DNA of 64,000 bases, from NCBI GenBank assembly GCA_023055425.1, contig JALGPY010000001.1, positions 114,247,057 to 114,311,056 on the forward strand, in the 5' to 3' direction. Shown piece after piece: positions 1 through 12,383 of this stretch (position 1 is its first letter; each line of letters starts with the position of its first letter). Position numbers and translations under genes: made by a program. This DNA comes from Linanthus parryae. Taxonomy: Eukaryota; Streptophyta; Magnoliopsida; Ericales; Polemoniaceae. A model generated the notes under the pieces. It saw only the letters and a program-made list of their open reading frames with translations. It was not told the DNA's origin and did no database searches.

Positions 1-186
1 TTTAATGTTGTATTTGGGTCATTTTAACAAGACAGGGAGTTTTGAGGTCGCACCCAACCATGGGACTTGAACACCGAGGGATAAGGGTGTAACCGACTAT
101 CGACATTGTGAGACTTGACGTTGTGAGAAGTGACCGTGTGTTGTAGGTATCAGAGTTGGTCTTAAAATGTCACATAGTGCTAGTAT

Positions 187-903
187 GTGTTGAGTGGTGG
201 CACAAATGAGATGCATAGACGTCAATCAAACTCAATTTGGGTAACGCGTACCCGTTGGAAACATTGTTCTTTCCCATTAACTACATCACCAACACAATTC
301 TGTACCCAATTTGAGGACTTTGTGCCTGCCTTGTGTTTGTACCATGCATGGCAGTGTGCACAACCTCCAAAAACCCACAAATAGGCATCTTTGAGTATTG
401 ATTTGATGGAGTATTAACAACTCATTCTAAAAAAATGTATGTATCTTCTTAAATGCTAAACCCTTGAGAGGTGTCTATCTTAAACTTTATAAGATATTTC
501 CCTTTAAAATGCAACTTATTTTGGTTTCTTCGTCGATGGAATGACTCGGGGTGTCACCATGTGTCCTGAAAAACATGCCAAGGACAATGCTCGGAGTTAT
601 TTTGAAATTACTTCAAGTTTTGCTCTTCTAAGTGAAATAATGGGGAAAAAATCGAATGAAAACTCGATAATTGTATGATTTTAGCCATGAAATGTCACCC
701 CAACATGCCAACTCTGATTTAATGCTGTATTTGGGTCATTTTAACAAGACAGGGAGTTTTGAGGTCACACCCAACCATGGGACTTGAACACCGAAGGATA
801 AGGGTGTAACCGACTATCGACATTGTGAGACTTGACGTTGTGAGAAGTGACCGTGTGTTGTAAGTATCAGAATTGGTCTTAAAATGTCACATAGTGCTAG
901 TAT
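187..903. repeat. Representative satellite monomer with two short palindromes
   Basis: This copy is taken as the type unit. It contains two strongly conserved dyads: GGGTA-ACGCG-TACCC at 239-253 (5-bp stem, 5-nt loop, with ACGCGT inside) and the perfect 10-bp palindrome CCATGCATGG at 342-351. Both occur in almost every other unit at the same phase. A third site, near the sequence TCTATCTTA in each unit, reads CTTATAATTTATAAG in one subtype (a 7-bp stem around one base) and CTTAAACTTTATAAG in the other, where the dyad is weaker. Such sites could bind a protein or simply be hitchhiking with the repeat; the sequence alone does not say which. Confidence 0.8.
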
Positions 904-3900
904 GTGTTGAGTGGTGGCAAAAATGAGATGCATAGACGTCAATCAAACTCAATTTGGGTAACGCGTACCCGTTGGAAACATTGTTCTTTCCCATTAACTA
1001 CATCACCAACACAATTTTGTACCCAATTTGAGGACTTTGTGCCTGCCTTGTGTTTCTACCATGCATGGCAGTGTGCACAACCTCCAAAAACCCACAAATA
1101 GGCATCTTTGAGTATTGATTTGATGGAGTATTAACAACTCATTCTAAACAAATAGATGCATCTTCTTAAATGCTAAACCCTAGAGAGGGGTCTATCTTAA
1201 ACTTTATAAGATATTTCCCTTTAAAATGCCACTTATTTTGGTTTCTTCGTCGATGGAATGACTCGGGGTGTCACCATGTGTCCTGAAAAACATGCCAAGG
1301 ACAATGCTCGGAGTTATTTTGAAATTACTTCAAGTTTTGCTCCTCTAAGTGAAATAAAGGGGAAAAAATCGAATGAAAACTCGATAATTGTACGAGTTTA
1401 GCCATGAAATGTCACCCCAGCATGCCAACTCTGATTTAATGTTGTATTTGGGTCATTTTAACAAGACAGGGAGTTTTGAGGTCGCACCCAACCATGGGAC
1501 TTGAACACCGAGGGATAAGGGTGTAACCGACTATCGACATTGTGAGACTTGACGTTGTGAGAAGTGACCGTGTGTTGTAGGTATCAGAGTTGGTCTTAAA
1601 ATGTCACATAGTGCTAGTATGTGTTGAGTGGTGGCACAAATGAGATGCATAGACGTCAATCAAACTCAATTTGGGTAACGCGTACCCGTTGGAAACATTG
1701 TTCTTTCCCATTAACTACATCACCAACACAATTCTGTACCCAATTTGAGGACTTTATGCCTGCCTTGTGTTTGTACCATGCATGGCAGTGTTCACAACCT
1801 CCAAAAACCCACAAATAGGCATCTTTGAGTATTGATTTGATGGAGTATTAACAACTCATTCTAAAAAAATGTATGTATCTTCTTAAATGCTAAACCCTTG
1901 AGAGGGGTCTATCTTAAACTTTATAAGATATTTCCCTTTAAAATGCCACTTATTTTGGTTTCTTCGCCGATGGAATTACTCGGGGTGTCACCATGTGTCC
2001 TGAAAAACATGCCAAGGACAATGCTGGGAGTTATTTTGAAATGACTTCAAGTTTTGCTCCTCTAAGTGACATAAAGGGGCAAAAATCGAATGAAAACTTG
2101 ATAATTGTACGAGTTTAGCCATGAAATGTCACCCCAAGCATGCCAACTCTGATTTAATGCTGTATTTGGGTCATTTTAACAAGACATGGAGTTTTGAGGT
2201 CACACCCAACCATGGGACTTGAACACCGAGGGATAAGGGTGTAACCGACTATCGACATTGTGAGACTTGTCGTTGTGAGAAGTGACCGTGTGTTGTAGGT
2301 ATTAGAGTTGGTCTTAAAATGTCACATAGTGCTAGTATGTGTTGAGTGGTGGCACAAATGAGATGCATAGACATCAATCAAACTCAATTTGGGTAACGCG
2401 TACCCGTTGGAAACATTGTTCTTTCCCATTAACTACATCACCAACACAATTCTGTACCCAATTTGAGGACTTTGTGCCTGCCTTGTGTTTCTACCATGCA
2501 TGGCAGTGTGCACAACCTCCAAAAACCCACAAACAGGCATCTTTGAGTATTGATTTGATGGAGTATTAACAACTCATTCTAAACAAATAGATGCATCTTC
2601 TTAAATGCTAAACCCTAGAGAGGGGTCTATCTTAAACTTTATAAGATATTTCCCTTTAAAATGCCACTTATTTTGGTTTCTTCGTCGATGGAATGACTCG
2701 GGGTGTCACCATGTGTCCTGGAAAACATGCCAAGGACAATGCTGGGAGTTATTTTGAAATTACTTCAAGTTTTGCTCCTCTAAGTGACATAAAGGGGCAA
2801 AAATCGAATGAAAACTCGATAATTGTACGAGTTTAGCCATGAAATGTCACCCCAGCATGCCAACTCTGATTTAATGTTGTATTTGGGTCATTTTAACAAG
2901 ACAGGGAGTTTTGAGGTCACACCCAACCATGGGACTTGAACAACGAGGGATAAGGGTGTAACCGACTATCGACATTGTGAGACTTGACGTTGTGAGAAGT
3001 GACCGTGTGTTGTAGGTATAAGAGTTGGTCTTAAAATGTCACATAGTGCTAGTATGTGTTGAGTGGTGGCACAAATGAGATGCATAGACGTCAATCAAAC
3101 TCAATTTGGGTAACGCGTACCCGTTGGAAACATTGTTCTTTCCCATTAACTACATCACCAACACAATTATGTACCCAATTTGAGGACTTTGTGCCTGCCT
3201 TGTGTTTGTACCATGCATGGCAGTGTGCACAACCTCCAAAAACCCACAAATAGGCATCTTTGAGTATTGATTTGATGAAGTATTAACAACTCATTCTAAA
3301 CAAATAGATGCATCTTCTTAAATGCTAAACCCTAGAGAGGGGTCTATCTTAAACTTTATAAGATATTTCCCTTTAAAATGCCACTTATTTTGGTTTCTTC
3401 GTCGATGGAATGACTCGGGGTGTCACCATGTGTCCTTAAAAACATGCCAAGGACAATGCTCGGAGTTATTTTGAAATTACTTCAAGTTTTGCTCCTCTAA
3501 GTGAAATAAAGGGGCGAAAATCGAATGAAAACTCGATAATTGTACGAGTTTAGCCATGAAATGTCACCCCAGCATGCCAACTCTGATTTAATGTTGTATT
3601 TGGGTCATTTTAACAAGACAGGGAGTTTTGAGGTCGCACCCAACCATGGGACTTGAACACCGAGGGATAAGGGTGTAACCGACTATCGACATTGTGAGAC
3701 TTGACGTTGTGAGAAGTGACCGTGTGTTGTAGGTATCAGAGTTGGTCTTAAAATGTCACATAGTGCAAGTATGTGTTGAGTGGTGGCACAAATGAGATGC
3801 ATAGACGTCAATTAAACTCAATTTGGGTAACGCGTACCCGTTGGAAACATTGTTCTTTCCCATTAACTACATCACCAACACAATTCTGTACCCAATTTGA

Positions 3901-4489
3901 GGACTTTGTGCCTGCCTTGTGTTTGTACCATGCATGGCAGTGTGCACAACCTCCAAAAACCCACAAATAGGCATCTTTGAGTATTGATTTGATGGAGTAT
4001 TAACAACTCATTCTAAACAAATAGATGCATCTTCTTAAATGCTAAACCCTAGAGAGGGGTCTATCTTATAATTTATAAGATATTTCCCTTTAAAATGCCA
4101 CTTATTTTGGTTTCTTCGTCGATGGAATGACTCGGGGTGTCACCATGTGTCCTGAAAAACATGCCAAGGACAATGCTCGGAGTTATTTTGAAATTACTTC
4201 AAGTTTTGCTCCTCTAAGTGAAATAAAGGGGCGAAAATCGAATGAAAACTCGATAATTGTACGAGTTTAGCCATGAAATGTCACCCCAGCATGCCAACTC
4301 TGATTTAATGCTGTATTTGGGTCATTTTAACAAGATAGGGAGTTTTGAGGTCACACCCAACCATGGGACTTGAACACCGAGGGATAAGGGTGTAACCGAC
4401 TATCGACATTGTGAAACTTGTCGTTGTGAGAAGTGACCGTGTGTTGTAAGTATCAGAATTGGTCTTAAAATGTCACATAGTGCTAGTAT

Positions 4490-5921
4490 GTGTTGAGTGG
4501 TGGCACAAATGAGATGCATAGACATCAATCAAACTCAATTTGGGTAACGCGTACCCGTTGGAAACATTGTTCTTTCCCATTAACTACATCACCAACACAA
4601 TTCTGTACCCAATTTGAGGACTTTGTGCCTGCCTTGTGTTTGTACCATGCATGGCAGTGTGCACAACCTCCAAAAACCCACAAATAGGCATCTTTGAGTA
4701 TTGATTTGATGGAGTATTAACAACTCATTCTAAACAAATAGATGCATCTTCTTAAATGCTAAACCCTAGAGAGGGGTCTATCTTAAACTTTATAAGATAT
4801 TTCCCTTTAAAATGCCACTTATTTTGGTTTCTTCGTCGATGGAATGACTCGGGGTGTCACCATGTGTCCTGAAAAACATGCCAAGGACAATGCTCGGAGT
4901 TATTTTGAAATTACTTCAAGTTTTGCTCCTCTAAGTGAAATAAAGGGGAAAAAATCGAATGAAAACTCGATAATTGTACGAGTTTAGCCATGAAATGTCA
5001 CCCCAGCATGCCAACTCTGATTTAATGTTGTATTTGGGTCATTTTAACAAGACAGGGAGTTTTGAGGTCGCACCCAACCATGGGACTTGAACACCGAGGG
5101 ATAAGGGTGTAACCGACTATCGACATTGTGAGACTTGACGTTGTGAGAAGTGACCGTGTGTTGTAAGTATCAGAGTTGGTCTTAAAATGTCACATAGTGC
5201 TACTATGTGTTGAGTGGTGGCACAAATGAGATGCATAGTCGTCAATCAAACTCAATTTGGGTAACGCGTACCCGTTGGAAACATTGTTCTTTCCCATTAA
5301 CTACATCACCAACACAATTATGTACCCAATTTGAGGACTTTCTGCCTACCTTGTGTTTGTACCATGCATGGCAGTGTGCACAACCTCCAAAAACCCACAA
5401 ATATGCATCTTTGAGTATTGATTTGATGGAGTATTAACAACTCATTCTAAAAAAATGTATGTATCTTCTTAAATGCTAAACCCTTGAGAGGGGTCTATCT
5501 TAAACTTTATAAGATATTTCCCTTTAAAATGCCACTTATTTTGGTTTCTTCGTCGATGGAATGACTCGGGGTGTCACCATGTGTCCTGAAAAACATGCCA
5601 AGGACAATGCTGGGAGTTATTTTGAAATGACTTCAAGTTTTGCTCCTCTAAGTGACATAAAGGGGCAAAAATCGAATGAAAACTTGATAATTGTACGAGT
5701 TTAGCCATGAAATGTCACCCCAAGCATGCCAACTCTGATTTAATGCTGTATTTGGGTCATTTTAACAAGATAGGGAGTTTTGAGGTCACACCCAACCATG
5801 GGACTTGAACACCGAGGGATAAGGGTGCCGACTATCGACATTGTGAGACTTGACGTTGTGAGAAGTGACCGTGTGTTGTAAGTATCAGAATTGGTCTTAA
5901 AATGTCACATAGTGCTAGTAT
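4490..5921. repeat. Two-monomer segment repeated at 5-monomer spacing (copy 1)
   Basis: Units 4490 and 5207 match units 8074 and 8792, an offset of about 3,585 bp (five monomers). Shared rare variants include GCTACTATGTG at 5,198 and 8,783, CATAGTCGTC, CAATTATGTACCC and GACTTTCTGCC. Confidence 0.75.
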
Positions 5922-8290
5922 GTGTTGAGTGGTGGCACAAATGAGATGCATAGACATCAATCAAACTCAATTTGGGTAACGCGTACCCGTTGGAAACATT
6001 GTTCTTTCCCATTAACTACATCACCAACACAATTCTGTACCCAATTTGAGGACTTGTGCCTGCCTTGTGTTTCTACCATGCATGGCAGTGTGCACAACCT
6101 CCAAAAACCCACAAACAGGCATCTTTGAGTATTGATTTGATGGAGTATTAACAACTCATTCTAAACAAATAGATGCATATTCTTAAATGCTAAACCCTAG
6201 AGAGGGGTCTATCTTAAAATTTATAAGATATTTCCCTTTAAAAAGGCCACTTATTTTGTTTTCTCGTCGATGGAATGACTCGGGGTGTCACCATGTGTCC
6301 TGAAAACATGCCAAGGACAATGCTGGGAGTTATTTTGAAATTACTTCAAGTTTTGCTCCTCTAAGTGACATAAAGGGGCAAAAAATCGAATGAAAACTCG
6401 ATAATTGTACGAGTTTTAGCCATGAAATGTCACCCCAGCATGCCAACTCTGATTTAATGTTGTATTTGGGTCATTTTAACAAGACAGGGAGTTTTGAGGT
6501 CACACCCAAACCATGGGACTTGAACAACGAGGGATAAGGGTGTAACCGACTATCGACATTGTGAGACTTGTCGTTGTGAGAAGTGACCGTGTGTTGTAGG
6601 TATAAGAGTTGGTCTTAAAATGTCACATAGTGCTAGTATGTGTTGAGTGGTGGCACAAATGAGATGCATAGACGTCAATCAATCTCAATTTGGGTAACGC
6701 GTACCCGTTGGAAACATTGTTCTTTCCCATTAACTACATCACCAACACAATTCTGTACCCAATTTGAGGACTTTGAGCCTGCCTTGTGTTTGTAACCATG
6801 CATGGCAGTGTGCACAACCTCCAAAAAACCCACAAATAGGCATCTTTGAGTATTGATTTGATGGAGTATTAACAACTCATTCTAAACAAATAGATGCATC
6901 TTCTTAAATGCTAAACCCTAGAGAGGGGTCTATCTTATAATTTATAAGATATTTCCCTTTAAAATGCCACTTATTTTGGTTTCTTCGTCGATGGAATGAC
7001 TCGGGGTGTCACCATGTGTCCTTAAAAACATGCCAAGGACAATGCTCGGAGTTATTTTGAAATTACTTCAAGTTTTGCTCCTCTAAGTGAAATAAAGGGG
7101 CGAAAATCGAATGAAAACTCGATAATTGTACGAGTTTAGCCATGAATGTCCACCCCAGCATGCCAACTCTGATTTAATGTTGTATTTGGGTCATTTTAAC
7201 AAGACAGGGAGTTTTGAGGTCGCACCCAACCATGGGACTTGAACCACCGAGGGATAAGGGTGTAACCGACTATCGACATTGTGAGACTTGACGTTGTGAG
7301 AAGTGACCGTGTGTTGTAGGTATCAGAGTTGGTCTTAAAATGTCACATAGTGCTAGTATGTGTTGAGTGGTGGCACAAATGAGATGCATAGACGTCAATC
7401 AAACTCAATTTGGGTAACGCGTACCGTTGGAAACATTGTTCTTTCCCATTAACTACATCACCAACACAATTCTGTACCCAATTTGAGGACTTTGTGCCTG
7501 CCTTGTGTTTGTACCATGCATGGCAGTGTGCACAACCTCCAAAAACCCACAAATAGGCATCTTTGAGTATTGATTTGATGGAGTATTAACAACTCATTCT
7601 AAACAAATAGATGCATCTTCTTAAATGCTAAACCCTAGAGAGGGGTCTATCTTATAATTTATAAGATATTTCCCTTTAAAATGCCACTTATTTTGGTTTC
7701 TTCGTCGATGGAAATGACTCGGGTGTCACCATGTGTCCTGAAAAACATGCCAAGGACAATGCTCGGAGTTATTTTGAAATTACTTCAAGTTTTGCTCCTC
7801 TAAGTGAAATAAAGGGGCGAAAATCGAATGAAAACTCGATAATTGTACGAGTTAGCCATGAAATGTCACCCCAGCATGCCAACTCTGATTTAATGCTGTA
7901 TTTGGGTCATTTAACAAGATAGGAAGTTTTGAGGTCACACCCAACCATGGGACTTGAACACCGAGGGATAAGGGTGTAACCGACTATCGACATTGTGAGA
8001 CTTGACGTTGTGAGAAGTGACCGTGTGTTGTAAGTATCAGAATTGGTCCTAAAATGTCACATAGTGCTAGTATGTGTTGAGTGGTGGCACAAATGAGATG
8101 CATAGACATCAATCAAACTCAATTTGGGTAACGCGTACCCGTTGGAAACATTGTTCTTTCCCATTAACTACATCACCAACACAATTCTGTACCCAATTTG
8201 AGGACTTTGTGCCTGCCTTGTGTTTGTACCATGCATGGCAGTGTGCACAACCTCCAAAAACCCACAAAATAGGCATCTTTGAGTATTGAT
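5820..8290. other. Patch of satellite with clustered single-base indels
   Basis: Within these four units many 1-base (and one 3-base) gaps or insertions interrupt runs that are constant elsewhere: GGGTGCCGAC lacking TAA near 5,828, GACTTGTGCC near 6,052, CCTGAAAACATG near 6,301, CCCAAACCATGG near 6,506, GTAACCATGC near 6,793, GAACCACCGA near 7,243, GTACCGTTGG near 7,424, GAGTTAGCC near 7,850 and CACAAAATAGG near 8,266. Most lie in homopolymers. Flanking units show almost none. A stretch of poorly corrected long-read sequence is a likely cause, though real decay is possible. Confidence 0.6.
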
Positions 8291-9508
8291 TTGATGGAGT
8301 ATTAACAACTCATTCTAAACAAATAGATGCATCTTCTTAAATGCTAAACCCTAGAGAGGGGTCTATCTTAAACTTTATAAGATATTTCCCTTTAAAATGC
8401 CACTTATTTTGGTTTCTTCGTCGATGGAATGACTCGGGGTGTCACCATGTGTCCTGAAAAACATGCCAAGGACAATGCTCGGAGTTATTTTGATATTACT
8501 TCAAGTTTTGCTCCTCTAAGTGAAATAAAGGGGAAAAAATCGAATGAAAACTCGATAATTGTACGAGTTTAGCCATGAAATGTCACCCCAGCATGCCAAC
8601 TCTGATTTAATGTTGTATTTGGGTCATTTTAACAAGACAGGGAGTTTTGAGGTCGCACCCAACCATGGGACTTGAACACCGAGGGATAAGGGTGTAACCG
8701 ACTATCGACATTGTGAGACTTGACGTTGTGAGAAGTGACCGTGTGTTGTAAGTATCAGAGTTGGTCTTAAAATGTCACATAGTGCTACTATGTGTTGAGT
8801 GGTGGCACAAATGAGATGCATAGTCGTCAATCAAACTCAATTTGGGTAACGCGTACCCGTTGGAAACATTGTTCTTTCCCATTAACTACATCACCAACAC
8901 AATTATGTACCCAATTTGAGGACTTTCTGCCTGCCTTGTGTTTGTACCATGCATGGCAGTGTGCACAACCTCCAAAAACCCACAAATAGGCATCTTTGAG
9001 TATTGATTTGATGGAGTATTAACAACTCATTCTAAAAAAATGTATGTATCTTCTTAATTGCTAAACCCTTGAGAGGGGTCTATCTTAAACTTTATAAGAT
9101 ATTTCCCTTTAAAATGCCACTTATTTTGGTTTCTTCGTCGATGGAATGACTCGGGGTGTCACCATGTGTCCTGAAAAACATGCCAAGGACAATGCTGGGA
9201 GTTATTTTGAAATGACTTCAAGTTTTGCTCCTCTAAGTGACATAAAGGGGCAAAAATCGAATGAAAACTTGATAATTGTACGAGTTTAGCCATGAATGTC
9301 ACCCCAAGCATGCCAACTCTGATTTAATGCTGTATTTGGGTCATTTTAACAAGATAGGGAGTTTTGAGGTCACACCCAACCATGGGACTTGAACACCGAG
9401 GGATAAGGGTGTAACCGACTATCGACATTGTGAGACTTGACGTTGTGAGAAGTGACCGTGTGTTGTAAGTATCAGAATTGGTCTTAAAATGTCACATAGT
9501 GCTAGTAT
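8074..9508. repeat. Two-monomer segment repeated at 5-monomer spacing (copy 2)
   Basis: This is the partner of 4,490-5,921. The order of subtypes (ACATC unit, then CATAGTCGTC unit with the AAAAAAATGTATG tail, then another ACATC unit) is the same in both places. Confidence 0.75.
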
Positions 9509-10219
9509 GTGTTGAGTGGTGGCACAAATGAGATGCATAGACATCAATCAAACTCAATTTGGGTAACGCGTACCCGTTGGAAACATTGTTCTTTCCCATT
9601 AACTACATCACCAACACAATTCTGTACCCAATTTGAGGACTTTGTGCCTGCCTTGTGTTTGTACCATGCATGGCAGTGTGCACAACCTCCAAAAACCCAC
9701 AAATAGGCATCTTTGAGTATTGATTTGATGGAGTATTAACAACTCATTCTAAACAAATAGATGCATCTTCTTAAATGCTAAACCCTAGAGAGGGGTCTAT
9801 CTTATAATTTATAAGATATTTCCCTTTAAAATGCCACTTATTTTGGTTTCTTCGTCGATGGAATGACTCGGGGTGTCACCATGTGTCCTGAAAAACATGC
9901 CAAGGACAATGCTCGGAGTTATTTTGAAATTACTTCAAGTTTTGCTCCTCTAAGTGAAATAAAGGGGCGAAAATCGAATGAAAACTCGATAATTGTACGA
10001 GTTTAGCCATGAAATGTCACCCCAGCATGCCAACTCTGATTTAATGTTGTATTTGGGTCATTTTAACAAGACAGGGAGTTTTGAGGTCGCACCCAACCAT
10101 GGGACTTGAACACCGAGGGATAAGGGTGTAACCGACTATCGACATTGTGAGACTTGACGTTGTGAGAAGTGACCGTGTGTTGTAGGTATCAGAGTTGGTC
10201 TTAAAATGTCACATAGTGC

Positions 10220-11330
10220 TAGTATGTGTTTGAGTGGTGGCACAAATGAGATGCATAGACGTCAATCAAACTCAATTTGGGTAACGCGTACCCGTTGGAA
10301 ACATTGTTCTTTCCCATTAACTACATCACCAACACAATTCTGTACCCAATTTGAGGACTTTGTGCCTGCCCTTGTGTTTGTACCATGCATGGCAGTGTGC
10401 ACAACCTCCAAAAACCCACAAATAGGCATCTTTGAGTATTGATTTGATGGAGTATTAACAACTCATTCTAAAAAAATGTATGTATCTTCTTAAATGCTAA
10501 ACCCTTGAGAGGTGTCTATCTTAAACTTTATAAGATATTTCCCTTTAAAATGCCACTTATTTTGGTTTCTTCGTCGATGGAAAGACTCGGGGTGTCACCA
10601 TGTGTCCTGAAAAACATGCCAAGGACAATGCTCGGAGTTATTTTGAAATGACTTCAAGTTTTGCTCCTCTAAGTGACATAAAGGGGCAAAATCGAATGGA
10701 AAACTTGATAATTGTACGAGTTTAACCATGAAATGTCATCCCAAGCATGCCAACTCTGATTTAATGCTGTATTTGGGTCATTTTAACAAGACAGGGAGTT
10801 TTGAGGTCACACCCAACCATGGGACTTGAACACCGAAGGATAAGGGTGTAACCGACTATCGACATTGTGAGACTTGACGTTGTGAGAACTGACCGTGTGT
10901 TGTAAGTATCAGAATTGGTCTTAAAATGTCACATAGTGCTAGTATGTGTTGAGTGGTGGCACAAATGAAATGCATAGACGTCAATCAAACTCAATTTGGG
11001 TAACGCGTACCCGTTGGAAACATTGTTCTTTCCCATTAACTACTTCACCAACACAATTTTTGTACCCAATTTGAGGACTTTGTGCCTGCCTTGTGTTTCT
11101 ACCATGCATGGCAGTGTGCACAACCTCCAAAAACCCACAAATAGGCATCTTTGAGTATTGATTTGATGGAGTATTAACAACTCATTCCAAACAAATAGAT
11201 GCATCTTCTTAAATGCTAAACCCTAGAGAGGGGTCTATCTTAAACTTTATAAGATATTTCCCTTTAAAATGCCACTTATTTTGGTTTCTTCGTCGATGGA
11301 ATGACCTCGGGGTGTCACCAATGTGTCCTG
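10220..11330. other. Second patch of clustered indels in satellite
   Basis: Units near 10,226 and 10,946 again show 1-base changes absent from neighbours: GTTTGAGTGG at 10,228, GCCCTTGTG at 10,368, GGGCAAAATCGAATGGAAAAC near 10,684, ATTTTTGTACC near 11,056, GACCTCGGGG near 11,304 and CACCAATGTG near 11,317. The pattern matches the 5.8-8.3 kb patch. Confidence 0.5.
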
Positions 11331-12383
11331 AAAAACATGCCAAGGACAATGCTCGGAGTTATTTTGAAATTACTTCAAGTTTTGCTCCTCTAAGTGAAAT
11401 AAAGGGGAAAAAATCGAATGAAAACTCGATAATTGTACGAGTTTAGCCATGAAATGTCACCCCAGCATGCCAACTCTGATTTAATGTTGTATTTGGGTCA
11501 TTTTAACAAGACAGGGAGTTTTGAGGTCGCACCCAACCATGGCACTTGAACACCGAGGGATAAGGGTGTAACCGACTATCGACATTGTGAGTCTTGACGT
11601 TGTGAGAAGTGACCGTGTGTTGTAGGTATCAGGGTTGGTCTTAAAATGTCACATAGTGCTAGTATGTGTTGAGTGGTGGCACAAATGAGATGCATAGTCG
11701 TCAATCAAACTCAATTTGGGTAACGCGTACCCGTTGGAAACATTGTTCTTTCCCATTAACTACATCACCAACACAATTATGTACCCAATTTGAGGACTTT
11801 ATGCCTGCCTTGTGTTTGTACCATGCATGGCAGTGTGCACAACCTCCAAAAACCCACAAATAGGCATCTTTGAGTATTGATTTGATGGAGTATTAACAAC
11901 TCATTCTAAAAAAATGTATGTATCTTCTTAAATGCTAAACCCTTGAGAGGGGTCTATCTTAAACTTTATAAGATATTTCCCTTTAAAATGCCACTTATTT
12001 TGGTTTCTTCGTCGATGGAATAACTCGGGGTGTCACCATGTGTCCTGAAAAACATGCCAAGGACAATGCTGGGAGTTATTTTGAAATGACTTCAAGTTTT
12101 GCTCCTCTAAGTGACATAAAGGGGCAAAAATCGAATGAAAACTTGATAATTGTACGAGTTTAGCCATGAAATGTCACCCCAAGCATGCCAACTCTGATTT
12201 AATGCTGTATTTGGGTCATTTTAACAAGACAGAGAGTTTTGAGGTCAGACCCAACCATGGGACTTGAACACCGATGGATAAGGGTGTAACCGACTATCGA
12301 CATTGTGAGACTTGACGTTGTGAGAAGTGACCGTGTGTTGTAGGTATCATAGTTGGTCTTAAAATGTCACATAGTGCTAGTAT

